NCBI GenBank assembly: GCA_914767715.1
Contig: OU612066.1
Coordinates: 26,262,283-26,326,282 of the forward strand
Reading direction: 5' to 3'
Origin: Membranipora membranacea
Taxonomy: Eukaryota > Bryozoa > Gymnolaemata > Cheilostomatida > Membraniporidae
Length of the DNA stretch: 64,000 nt
Shown: piece after piece, positions 1 to 10,700 of the stretch
Position numbering within the stretch: the first letter of the stretch is position 1
How the letters are laid out: each line of letters opens with the position of its first letter
The notes under the pieces: generated by a model
The model's database searches: none
Seen by the model: only the letters and a program-made list of their open reading frames with translations
What the model was told of the DNA's origin: nothing
Translations under genes and position numbers: made by a program

Positions 1-3
1 CGC

Positions 4-1305
4 ATGATATTTGATCTATCAGCTCCACACGGAACATCAGTAAATGATAATATTCCCACGCATAACCGTGAGGTAAAATATTGTAACATAAGAGATGTAG
101 TAACACATGTTTTATCACTCAACGAACCAGACCAGGCCTATTTTGCCAAACTTGATATATCTGATGCATATCGAATGGTTCCCATCACAAAATCAGAATG
201 GCAGTTCTTAGGTATTAAGGTAGATGGCCAATACTACATTGATACTAGATTACCTATGGGGGCAGGGAGCAGCTGCAAGATTTTCCAAAGGATAAGTGAT
301 ATGCTCCGATGGCTCTTCATCACTATACAAAATCACGAATGTCGCATTTTTAACTATCTAGATGATTTTCTCATTGTTGCCCCTGGGGCGGATGCTTGTA
401 ATGATGTGCTCCATAGGATCTTAGGGGTGTGCAGGGATGTAGAGGTACCTGTTTCTGCTCACAAAACAGAAGAAGCTACAAGAACAATTGTCTTTCTAGG
501 GATAGGGATAGATTCTGCACAGGGGAGTCTATTTATTCCTCAAGCCAAGGTAGCAGATGCCCTAAATCACATCAATGCATTTCTATCTAAACATCGCCAG
601 CGAGTAAAATATTGGCAAAGACTACTAGGTAAACTTTGCCATCTTTCCCAGATTGTAGTAGCAGGCCGTGCATACCTCAGTAGTGTGTATGGCAGTCTAA
701 AGGGTATCATGTCATCTGATCAAAATCACATGCGGCATATATCTTGTGAGACCAGATCTGATTTGGTGGTATGGAGAGATTTTCTGTCTTATTTAGCACC
801 CGGTAAACAGTTCCAATATCTTGTGGCAGGGGCTGTAGACTTCACTCTGGTCACTGATGCTTCAGGATCAATAGGATATGGAGGTTTTTGGGGAAACACC
901 TGGTTCCATGGGATGTGGCCAGATGAACTTTGGACAAACTTAAACATCACAGTTCTAGAGCTGTTCCCCATATTCGTAGCAGTGCACATGTGGCAGAAAA
1001 AATTTGCAAATTCAGTGGTTGAGGTCAGGACAGATAATGGGGCCCTAGTCTCTATTCTAGAACATCTGTATTGTAAAGATGCTGTTGTGAGAAAGCTACT
1101 ACGCCCCTTGGCGCTCCTATGCATGCAACAAAATATTCTCCTAGTGCCCAGACATATCCCAGGATTAGAGAACATTGCTGCAGATTTGTTGTCCAGAAAT
1201 AAAATCAGAGAATTTAAACTCCGTTTTCCCACCATGGCTGCCTGTCCAACTAGCTTACCGGTACACTTGTGTCCGAGTAGGGTAAAAGATAAATACTGGT
1301 CGTAA
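4..1305 (+). CDS. Reverse transcriptase-RNase H of a Ngaro/DIRS-type retrotransposon (5' partial)
   Basis: This is the polymerase of the tyrosine-recombinase retrotransposon, copying element RNA into DNA. The visible 433 residues begin inside the RT domain; the reading frame is open to the window edge, so the true start is probably upstream. The RT catalytic motif YLDD is near residue 118, preceded by a palm motif (KLDISDAY) near residue 50. The RNase H domain follows, with acidic residues in VTDAS (~283), VLELFP (~318), RTDNGA (~343) and a final AADLLSR (~395). Its stop is about 190 bp before the in-frame recombinase segment. A donor-like GTAGGG at 1277 and an acceptor at 1497-1498 would join the two in phase, so a spliced polyprotein is possible. 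No internal stop or frameshift is seen. Confidence 0.85.
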   Translation: MIFDLSAPHGTSVNDNIPTHNREVKYCNIRDVVTHVLSLNEPDQAYFAKLDISDAYRMVPITKSEWQFLGIKVDGQYYIDTRLPMGAGSSCKIFQRISDMLRWLFITIQNHECRIFNYLDDFLIVAPGADACNDVLHRILGVCRDVEVPVSAHKTEEATRTIVFLGIGIDSAQGSLFIPQAKVADALNHINAFLSKHRQRVKYWQRLLGKLCHLSQIVVAGRAYLSSVYGSLKGIMSSDQNHMRHISCETRSDLVVWRDFLSYLAPGKQFQYLVAGAVDFTLVTDASGSIGYGGFWGNTWFHGMWPDELWTNLNITVLELFPIFVAVHMWQKKFANSVVEVRTDNGALVSILEHLYCKDAVVRKLLRPLALLCMQQNILLVPRHIPGLENIAADLLSRNKIREFKLRFPTMAACPTSLPVHLCPSRVKDKYWS

Positions 1306-1498
1306 GGTGACAAATAATAATATCTATTTTTCTTTTCTAATCATAAGTACAAAAGTGACCTTTGAGCCTCAGGACGTGAAGCGCGGGGGTGAGAAGGTCA
1401 AAGCAAACACATGACACTAATTATTATTGTGCAATGTTTATTTTAGAAATATAAGTACGTACTCATACATAAAAGATTCCCTGCACTATTTATTTCAG

Positions 1499-2349
1499 GT
1501 CTGAGAGCTAAGGCGAGGGGCTTCTTAGACAAGTCTTTGTCCGAGGGCTCCAAGAAGTCTTACGATCGATTTTACAACCAGTACAAAATGTTCTGCTCTG
1601 AGCACAAGCTCAAAAAATTCTCTACTTCGTCAATGGAGTTGTGGGTCACAAACCTGGCACAAGAAGGAAAGAAACACAGTGCAATCCTGTCACATGTGTC
1701 AGCAGTAAAATTCTTTTGCGTAAAAAAGAACAGTGAGGTTACCTTTGCTACTCATAAACTAAAGTTAATATTGAGGGGTATAAAAAACTCACAGGGTAGA
1801 ACCCAAAAGAAAACACAGGCGATATCTCTTGACCAACTACACACTCTGATCACTAAGGCAGAGCAGGTCTTGGGAAGTATAGATGGGAGGCGCTTTTCTG
1901 CCATGGTATCTTGTGCTTTTTATGGATTCTTACGCCCTAGCGAGTATTGTATATCTTCAGCAGGGCATCATATGTCTGTTGGTGATGTGTGTTTTAGCAA
2001 GGGTGCCATGGAAGTGCACATTAATTCTTTCAAGAATTCTGCAGAGTCTGCAAGCATTATGATTAAAGCAGTAGGGGGAAAGACATGCCCAGTTCGCCTC
2101 GTTAAGAGGTATTTAAAACACTTGAAACCCTCCAGCAGCAGCACTTTGTTTGAAGTCACAACAGCAGAGTTCAGAAAAGAGTTCAGTGAAGTCCTAAAGG
2201 ATTCAAAAATAGAGGGCTGGGTCACTCCTCACTCACTGAGACGAGGTGGCGCTACCTGGGCTAGCATTCAGGGCTGGTCTGACTCAAGAATAAGATCTTT
2301 TGGCAGGTGGTCATCCGATGCCTTCAAGAAATATATCTTGATAAACTAA
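1499..2349 (+). CDS. Tyrosine recombinase of the Ngaro/DIRS-type element
   Basis: This is a phage-integrase-family tyrosine recombinase, which inserts the circular element intermediate in place of a DDE integrase. The protein has an N-terminal SAM-like/core-binding half (about residues 1-90) and a catalytic half. The latter carries arginine in FLRPSEY (~132, counted from 1537), the HxxR box in HSLRRGG (~233), then GRWSSDAFKKY with the nucleophilic tyrosine (~266). There is no good ATG at the start. The frame is open from about 1498, directly after a pyrimidine-rich TTTATTTCAG, so translation probably arrives by splicing from the RT exon. That splice is inferred from phase only. All catalytic residues are present. 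Confidence 0.82.
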
Positions 2350-2414
2350 GGTGCAGTTTTGGCGAAACAATTGTTCTGAGCTTGCTAGGTATGCCTCGCT
2401 CAATACAATTGGTT

Positions 2415-2592
2415 TGGTGTTCATTTGTTCGTCAATTCTGCACCAGATTTAACAACATCTAATACTATGGCAAGTACCCTGTCTGCCAAACAACATTTAC
2501 AGTGGCGTTGATCGTCACTTTCGGTTACAAATGCGTGAAGCGCACCATATTTTTTTCCCCTATAATATGTTACATTATAAGAAAGAAAAAAT
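2415..2592 (+). repeat. Split direct repeat, first copy (B1)
   Basis: Near-identical to 3009-3186 (offset 594 bp), starting TGGTGTTCATTTG and ending in an A-rich tract. It lies just downstream of the recombinase stop, as B1 does in Ngaro elements. Confidence 0.8.
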
Positions 2593-2745
2593 AAAGTTTT
2601 TGGTACAAAAAAGATTTTTTTCTGCCCTGATAACACCTCCCTTGTCTTGGCAATCAGCCCCAAGACAAGACAAATAATCCTAGGTCAACTGAATAAAAAG
2701 TTGCCCTCCCTCAACCAACTAAGGACAACTTATTGGTAAGGAAAA

Positions 2746-2872
2746 CTTAGAACTACTGTTCTCAGCCAATGAGAGGCTTTCTTAGAACTACTGTTCTCAG
2801 CCAATGATAGGCTTCTTAGAACTACTGTTCTCAGCCAATGATAGGCTTTCTTAGAACTGCTGTTCACAGCTA
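2746..2872 (+). repeat. ~35-bp tandem repeat, about 3.6 copies
   Basis: Units start CTTAGAAC at 2746, 2781, 2815 and 2850 and carry CTGTTCTCAGCCAATGA. The array sits inside the A2 segment between the two direct repeats. Confidence 0.8.
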
Positions 2873-3008
2873 CTCACATATTCTTTCTTTCAATCTACAT
2901 CCGGTCACCATGCCGGTCTTGAAGAAAACAACTCTGTCAATTTCCCTCCCACCTCCCTATCACTAACTTATGTCGTCCATTGTGGAAATGCTAACAATTT
3001 CCTGGTGA

Positions 3009-3186
3009 TGGTGTTCATTTGTTCGTCAATTCTGCACCAGATTTAACAACATCTAATACTATGGCAAGTACCCTGTCTGCCAAACAACATTTACAGTGGC
3101 GTTGATCGTCACTTTCGGTTACAAATGCGTGAAGCGCACCATATTTTTTTCCCCTATAATATGTTACATTATAAGAAAGAAAAAAA
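3009..3186 (+). repeat. Split direct repeat, second copy (B2)
   Basis: Second copy of 2415-2592. The match ends at about 3186, which defines the probable 3' end of the element. Confidence 0.8.
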
Positions 3187-3188
3187 AG

Positions 3189-3834
3189 GTTTTTGTAAGG
3201 GCCAAACAGCCTGTTTATCTACACCTGTTCAGAACCTACCATGATACATGCAGCACCTTGTTTCCTCTCCCTCCTCTATCAGAATGCCAAAAACAGCTAT
3301 TTTTAGGGACTTATGTGGTATTTTTGGGCATTCTTTTGCACTAAATTCAAGAAAAATGAAGATGCAGTGAAAAATTTTGTTGGCATTTCCTGTGTGCACC
3401 ACGGTTAATGAAAGCGGCTTTGTATGTGAGAACTTTCAAAAAAACTTTGTTTGGCCATGATAATGGTCATTTGGACAGCATTTTGACACTATGCAAAGGT
3501 GGCAAAAATATTAGCTGTATTTGAGAGTCTACTGTCATTGCAATATATATATATTCCATGTTTATTCTGAAGAAGAATAAGTCCTTAGGACTTGCAAGCT
3601 AATTTGTTGAAAGTCAATGTGTATGACACACAATTAATCTTGTTTCGAGCCTTTTAATCGAGTTCAAAATATATAACCCTAGCTTGCCCAACCCCACCAT
3701 GTATCATTCATATTCGATTCCGTTGTGTCAAAAGTCAGGCAGCTCATGAGAAAACTTATAAAAAGCCGCAGCGTTGGTATACTACCAGGGAACATTCTTA
3801 CACATATGTATTATGGCTCCTTGTTATCAATATT
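3189..3834. other. Non-coding stretch, no gene recognised
   Basis: AT-rich sequence between the retrotransposon and the tandem array. Open frames here are short, lack splice context and carry no recognisable motif. Confidence 0.5.
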
Positions 3835-4935
3835 ATCAATATTTGACACAAAATCTTACCCTCTCAGATTTGCTTGGAAACTCATTTCAAGATTCCCAAC
3901 TACGCCCTCAACTCAGAAGCAGAATACATGCTTCCTATCACTCTGACTAAAAGAGTTTGTATTTCACTAAAGATTTTGGAAAAGCCGAAAATCTGGATAA
4001 GGAAAAATTATCAATATTTGACCCGAAATCTTACCCTCTCAGATTTGCTTGGAGACTCGTCTCCAAGTTCCAATTTATGCTCTCAAATCAGAAGTATGCT
4101 TCCTAGCAGGTTGACTAAAAAAGTTGGTATTTTGTCAAAAATCTTGGAAAAACCGGAAAACCCAGATAATGAAAAAATATTAATACTTGACCCGAAATCT
4201 TACCCTCTCAGATTTGCTTGAAAAAATTTTTCAAGGTTCCCAAATATGCCCTCATTTCAGGAGCAGAATATTTGCTTCCTATCACGCTGATTACAAAATG
4301 TTGTATTTTCCAAAAAATCTTGGTAAAACTGGAAAATCCGGATAAGGAAAATTTTTTATCATATTTGACCCGATATCATACTCTCCCAGATTTTCTTGAA
4401 GACTCATTCCGAGGTTCCCAATTACTCCCTCAACGCAGAAGCAGATTATATGCTTCCTATCACGCTGACTAAAAAAGTTTGAATGTTGCCATAAATTATG
4501 GAAAAGCCAGAAATTTCAGATTAGGAATAATTATCAATATTTGACCTGAAATCTTACCCTCTCAGATTTGTTTGAAAACTCATTTCAAGGTTCTCAACTA
4601 TGTCCTCAACTCAGAAGCAGAATATCTGCTCCCTAGCAGGCTGACTCAAAAATTTTGTATTTTGCCAAACGGTAGATCCGGATAAGGAAAAATTATCAAT
4701 ATCGGACCCGAAATCTTACCCTCTCAGATTTGCTTGAAAACAAATTTCCAGACTCCTTACTCCGCCCTCAACTCAGAAGCAGAATATATACCTCTTATCA
4801 CGCTGACTACAAAATATTGAATTTTGAAACAATTTATGGAGAAACTGGAAAATCCAGAAAATCCGGATGAGGAAAAATGATCAATATTTGACCCGAAATC
4901 TTACCCTCTCAGATTTGCTTGAAGACTCGTCTCCA
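3835..4935 (+). repeat. Tandem array of ~175-bp units (about six copies)
   Basis: The core ATCAATATTTGACCCGAAAT recurs at about 3835, 4010, 4180, 4358, 4533, 4695 and 4880, giving spacings of 162-185 bp. Each unit continues CTTACCCTCTCAGATTTGCTT and contains CTCAGAAGCAGAATA and a GGATAAGGAAAA block. Units differ by substitutions and small indels, so the array is not recent. The open frames across it are repeat artefacts. Confidence 0.88.
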
Positions 4936-7791
4936 TAGTTTGGGCAGTTAGATTTAATAACAGTGTATATACGTGAAAAGCCTCTATCTCGCATATTTGT
5001 TTGAAGGTCAAATTTGCTTTGTCAAACTGTTTCTTTCAGATGGCATTATTCCGCCATTGCATGGCTAAACATGAATTTAGAGTCAAATGAAAGACCCCTC
5101 ACGAGAGTTATTGCTCTATTATTAACCATATGTTAAGCCGGCAAGGAAATTATACAGCAACAAAAGTCCAAACTAGGAAACTTTTTGAAAAATCCCCTAA
5201 AATTAATTCATGTATTGATTTCCAACTGCGGCAAACATGATGGATGTGATTTTTGGCCATGCACATTAGTGCAGTTAACTCTAGAAATTAAAATGCTTAA
5301 TTGCACATAGCAACACATGAACGTTAGACAAAAAAACCCTGAGTTGTGAATTTTTGTGTTCTGGAATTGCATAACAACAAACTTGGTCAAATTGATTACA
5401 TATTCTGAAAGTGACTTCATGATTACAAAATGTTTTAATAGTTCGCATTTGCATAAATTGCTAACTTGAATTGTAAAACATTTATATCTCCGTTATTGTA
5501 TACCTCCGTAGCCAAAAGGCACCTGTAAAACAACCTTGATAGTCAATGTTTGGCACATATAACTTTATACGATAGTATTCAAAACGCTGCCTCTTCCCCC
5601 TACTCAAGTTTACCATACCAGCAAAAGGCAAGAGAATTTTAGGTTTTGAAAACAAAAATTCTCAGCCTTGGCTTCAAAGCTTCCCTAAGTGCATGAAAAA
5701 TCAAATCACTTTTTTCTTAACATATGCGGTTTTCAAGATATCCCCTTTTCAGCACATCTTTCCTACGCGACCTGGGTTAAAAGTACCAAACTGGAGAGAT
5801 GACAAAATCAGTGCTCAGTAAACAGTCTATAGCTAGAAACTTAGGTACTTTCTGGCAAGGTGTGACAACCTTGGGACAGACTGGGCGGAGGAGGTGTTTA
5901 GTCAGCACCATTGCACACTCCAACCAGTGTATGCCTTCTTTAAGGCATTCACATCTTGTAGGCGGGGGCTGGGGGCGGGGGCTGGGGCTGGGGGCCGTGG
6001 CTGGGAAACCAGCTCAGTCCCTGTTCCTCTATTAAACAGGAGACACTTTTGTGTATACGAGGTACTATCAATTGGCATGGGCATCAAGACAATCCCAATG
6101 GTATGGTAGTTAAATCTTGATCCCTTTGCCTGCTGCGTGACCAGTGGAAGGGAGCAACAGGAACGCAGGCAACTGGATTAAACTTGTTCTAGTCAATGAC
6201 TAACATTGTGGATTAACTAGAGGTTTTACCTGTATAAATATTCAGTATCGTTCTGCTGCATATAAAATATATTTACCAAAAGAATGTTGTTATGAGAGAG
6301 TTCTACAGAAATCCTTGAATATAACTACAATGCGAGGAAAACTTGCATTCTTGCTTATTGTCTTCTTTTCCTTCGTAAGAAGACAACTTATATTTTTAAA
6401 ACTGAACTATTTTGGTTAAGGAATTACCTTTCTTACTTGAGCATGGACTCCCAGGATTATTCCCAGCTGATCTTATCAGCCTTTTGCAAGATTCCTAATC
6501 AAATTTCGACCAGTTTGTAGCAATTGTAGCAGTAAGTACCTTTCTCATCATCTTGATTGAAAAATTGTAATTGGAAAAATTGTATTATAAGATGTGAAAA
6601 ACATGCAAATTCCAGCCGGGTAGTTGATACATAAAGCATAAAGCCCCACTTTCAGCTGCTCTATGCGGCCTATGTGTGCGGATTAGGTACTCGAGTAATC
6701 TTCTTGTGTTATACTTTCATTAATATAATATAACAATGTATTATTCAATAATCCTATTTGATTTAGTCTGTAATGGATGCACTCCCGTATTCTTTTAATA
6801 TATCTCTTTTTAATTTGGTGATGATTAAAAATTAAAAAAAAGTCAGGGCCATTTTAATGCTTCCAGACTTGGCTGTGCTCTCGAATTTCAGAATGACGGC
6901 TTCTTTGATGTTGCTTTCACGTAAGTGTTAGCGGATAGGGAATGTGATGCACCATAGACTCTGGAGGTTAGACGTAATTATTATCGTTCTCAGCCTATTA
7001 AACAGCGTACACAATTGATCGCTTTACAGCATGGAAAATACTCATTGGCTTTTATGTCCTTGCAGCGTGATTAGCTAATGATCAACCATTTCGGAAGCCA
7101 GTAATCCTTTCAAACTCAGCAAAAAGTCATCAGTGTTTAAGATAATCGGCGGCTGGTTGATAATATTGAGGTTGATAACCTGTTTGCACTGTAACAGGCT
7201 GATTCAATCCTTCTGCCTTTGATAAAGTAAGAAAGTTAGCCAGGATATCATGTTCCCAATTGTCAGAGCAGCTGAGGTAATTACTTTCATCACCACGCTC
7301 AACAGAATATATACAATCAGTGCTTTATCTCACACCCGTTTCATGTATTGGTTTAACTATTCACTCTTGAAAAAACTAGAGTTTTTGCTAAGCTGATTAA
7401 TTGATGATGTATGCTTATGATTTCTAAATATCCTTGATGTGTACACATTATTGCATCATTTGTTGCTAAGATATAGAAATTAATTAACATCATGTCATAA
7501 TGCCACATGACTTTTTATTCATAAGCAATAAAACTTTGTTGTGTACAACAGGTATGTGTTTCGCTTGATGGAGCATGTAAAATGAAGTCTATATTGACGC
7601 ATACAAAAGTTTATAGGACCATTTGAACACCAGATAAATCCCTCACATGACTGTAAAAAAAGGAGTGAGATGTTTTCAAGTTCGCATTGATTAGGTGAGC
7701 TGCATAATAGTACTGCTAAATAGTCAAGAGACACCAGCTTACAGTTTACAAGAAAGGCTGATACTATCACAGCAAAGAAAGCTTATAAAAT
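4936..7791. other. Intergenic DNA upstream of the first receptor gene
   Basis: No coding signal was recognised in about 2.8 kb. The one compositional outlier is a G-rich tract at 5961-6003 made of repeated GGGGGCTGGGGGC blocks, with enough G-runs to form a quadruplex. I could not identify a promoter for the gene at 7792. Confidence 0.5.
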
Positions 7792-10700
7792 ATGTCTTCA
7801 CATTTCTACACATTGGTATTTATCGCGACATTCTGTCATGCGCAACTGTACTACAGAACGCTTCCAAGTCTATACCTAGGACTATACAGTGAAGATAATG
7901 CAGATGGTATCCATGAGTTCAAAAGGGACAACTATCAGAAACAGTGCGTTAGTTATACAGCAGGGGATAACTCTACAGAACATTGTAGGTTTTATGGAGA
8001 CTGTTGTATTGATCCTATGAGAGTAAGAGAGAGACTGGAGCCAGGCACTTTCTCATGCCAGGCGAGTCCAGCACCAACAGGTCAGTAGGTTACCACTGCC
8101 CATTTCTCCTTCAATTGCCTGAATTGATATGTTTGAACAAGCTGCCATTTTACATGTATGCGCTCAATACCGTCTAACTCATATGATTGGTTACAGGAGA
8201 GCTGGTTTATGTGGTGGATAAGTGTCCTAAACTGACAAAAGATGTAAAGTTGTTGAGCCTCTGTGACCTCCAAGTGAAAGGTCGGTATCACAAACTTCTT
8301 TGAAGTGATGTCCAGGCAGCAATGTAGTGCTTTTGAACACTCAGTCTCAACCACTAGCTTGCATGATGCCATTTTACTTTGTCTGTCTTAACAGCACAAA
8401 TTATCATCCTCCTCTTAACCTGCAAATTTGTTCAATGGATGGTTTTATAACAGGTTGCTGAGGGAGTTGTAAGAATGAACACTTATTCAATTTTTATCTT
8501 AGATGCTATGCTTCGAAAATGTAAAGTAAACTTTTGTTGTTCAAAAGATGGTTCTTGCTTTGCCATGTTTAGCTATTCATATCTAAGGTGGCGATGCCTC
8601 ATTCATAGCAATTTTATCAGGCAGTAAATCTGTAGCATCCTCATGTGATATATTCACTCTGCTGCTGTCTGACAGATGATGCCACTGAGTTAACAAGCTG
8701 GCCTTTGACATCCTCCAGAACAGGAGTTCTATACAAGAATATATACTGTGCTATCTGCCATGGTGTGTTGGATACTAAAAGCGTCAATCTGCCTGCTGCA
8801 CTACCTCTGACAAATTCAGACCTTGTTGATTTCTGGTGGATGTCCTTGAGCTGTGAAAATGAGACAATCAGAGGATTCGAAGAAAACATTGAGAATTTCC
8901 AGTTTGATGATGTTAAGCCGTTGCTGAAAACCAGGTGATCAATTCACTGCTATTTTTTAACTGAGGTATCGTTACATTGTTTGCTGCACTTCAAATAGAA
9001 ATACATAGAATAGAATGATACTTTTTATGTATTCATGATTCTAAAAAAACATCAACCCCCTTGATACCTTATTAACATATTTCAGATGCGCTCTAACATT
9101 CAGAGCACCCTCCGAACCCCACAGATGCTTAGATGCAATCAGGAGCTGTCCTAGTAGCTACAATAACACAGAAATCAAAAATCTATGCGAGATTGCACCT
9201 GTAGATTATAGGATAAACAACCTAAAGTTGTACAGGAACAGATTCTGTCAACTCTGCCATGGTTTGGATAGTCCAACTCTTCCAACTCCCAGGTTTCCAG
9301 GTGATGAAGGTCCGGGATCTTTTACTAAGATTATCCATGATAAGAACAACTTAAACTACTACTGCCAGTCAGTGAGATGTGTGTTCATTCTCAGAGCTAA
9401 GAGGCAAATAATTTGCAGAAACTGGTTTACATAATCAGAAAACAGAGTTTAAATGATTGCGGTAAAACTGTCACCATTTCACCTTGTCCATTGATTTCGT
9501 ACCTCGTTTTGACAGATATCCTTAATTTGAGAAATTTCCCTGGCTGGCAGCAAAGATGGTTCGCATTATTTTACAATGTGACTTTGAAATAATCTAGGCG
9601 GAAAGTCATAACCAGTCAATAATATTGGCCAAGTAGATCCCATTTGAAAACAGAATTGAAAATATGATGAGTTGCCATTTTTTTAGATTTCCATAGTTTT
9701 GAGAAACTGGAAAACGATGCTCCAATAAGCTATGGTAAGTTTATAATCCACACAGATAATCTGTTAATGTTAGTTAATGATTCTCATTAACGGCTCCATG
9801 TTACGGAGAAGGAAAAGAGGCTTGCCGACTATATTTCAGAACATTTGACTAGATTAAGCCTTCCTCAAAGTGATGTAATACAACAATAAGGCAGGAAAGC
9901 TTCCTTCTCACTGTGTGCTGTAGGCTGTCACTAGTATCGATTTACAAATCATTGTTGCACTGCATTGTCTTGTGGCTCAATCCACTAAACAGTACATCTG
10001 CGCCACTGGTTTTAGACACGAAATACCTATTGATTCACCCATCATGAGAATCTTAGAAATCAAGGGATGATGGTGTTTATTATGGTAAATGACATTAACT
10101 GTTTTTTTTTGCAGTAGGAAGTCCTTTGCATCATCAGTTCATCACACTTAAGCCAAAATATCAGGAGTTATCCAGATCTGGGCTCTCAATATCGGATCAT
10201 GTGATGGCTAATGATAGAATTAACCCATCTGTTATTCGCCTTGGTCTCACCAACAACATATCAGAGAGCTATACCTACCAAAATGTCATGCTCTCATCAC
10301 CAAACAGAGCATTCTGGGATTTCGGAAGTATTCTATGTGAGAGTTCCTATGCAGGGATCTGCGACAAGTTCATAGTCAGACCAAACACAGGGTGCTCTGG
10401 GCCAGGCTGTGGATTGAACTCTTGGCAAGACACAAATCTCACATGCCATCGAAACATGGATTTCAACTATGATTCGAACGCAAGGCGTCAATCTGACAAC
10501 ATCTGGCCTGAGTCTATGTATGGAAAATACTACAGCACATGTAATCTAAACATAAACATCGATTCTGACCCTAACTGTAGGTAAGACAGTATCCTGAGAA
10601 GCGAAAATCAAGTATCTGTTCCACTTGACTGTATTGAGGTGTTGCGATTCTATCTATCATTCTATCTTTATTACTTTCCCTCCTCCTGTGGCAAGTCAGA

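Larger units (their letters stand above)
1..3188 (+). mobile_element. Ngaro/DIRS-type tyrosine-recombinase retrotransposon, 5'-truncated by the window edge
   Basis: The order is RT-RNase H ORF (4-1305), tyrosine recombinase (about 1499-2349), then a ~178-bp direct repeat at 2415-2592 and 3009-3186 with about 415 bp between the copies. Known for the family: Ngaro and PAT elements end in split direct repeats (A1-ORFs-B1-A2-B2) and move through a circular intermediate integrated by the recombinase. Inferred: the two copies are B1 and B2, the spacer is A2, and A1 plus any gag lie upstream of base 1. There is no integrase, aspartic protease or LTR. The right end is placed where the second repeat copy stops matching, near 3186-3188. 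Confidence 0.8.

Noticed and set aside
789-1313. Long minus-strand open frame
   Set aside because: It lies opposite the RNase H domain of the retrotransposon and has no domain motifs; it is a shadow of that frame.
3096-3344. Open frame with ATG
   Set aside because: It runs across the B2 direct repeat and into non-coding sequence; an equivalent partial frame exists in B1.
3725-4472. Three successive open frames
   Set aside because: They fall in the 175-bp tandem array, and their repeated phrases reflect the DNA repeat, not a protein.
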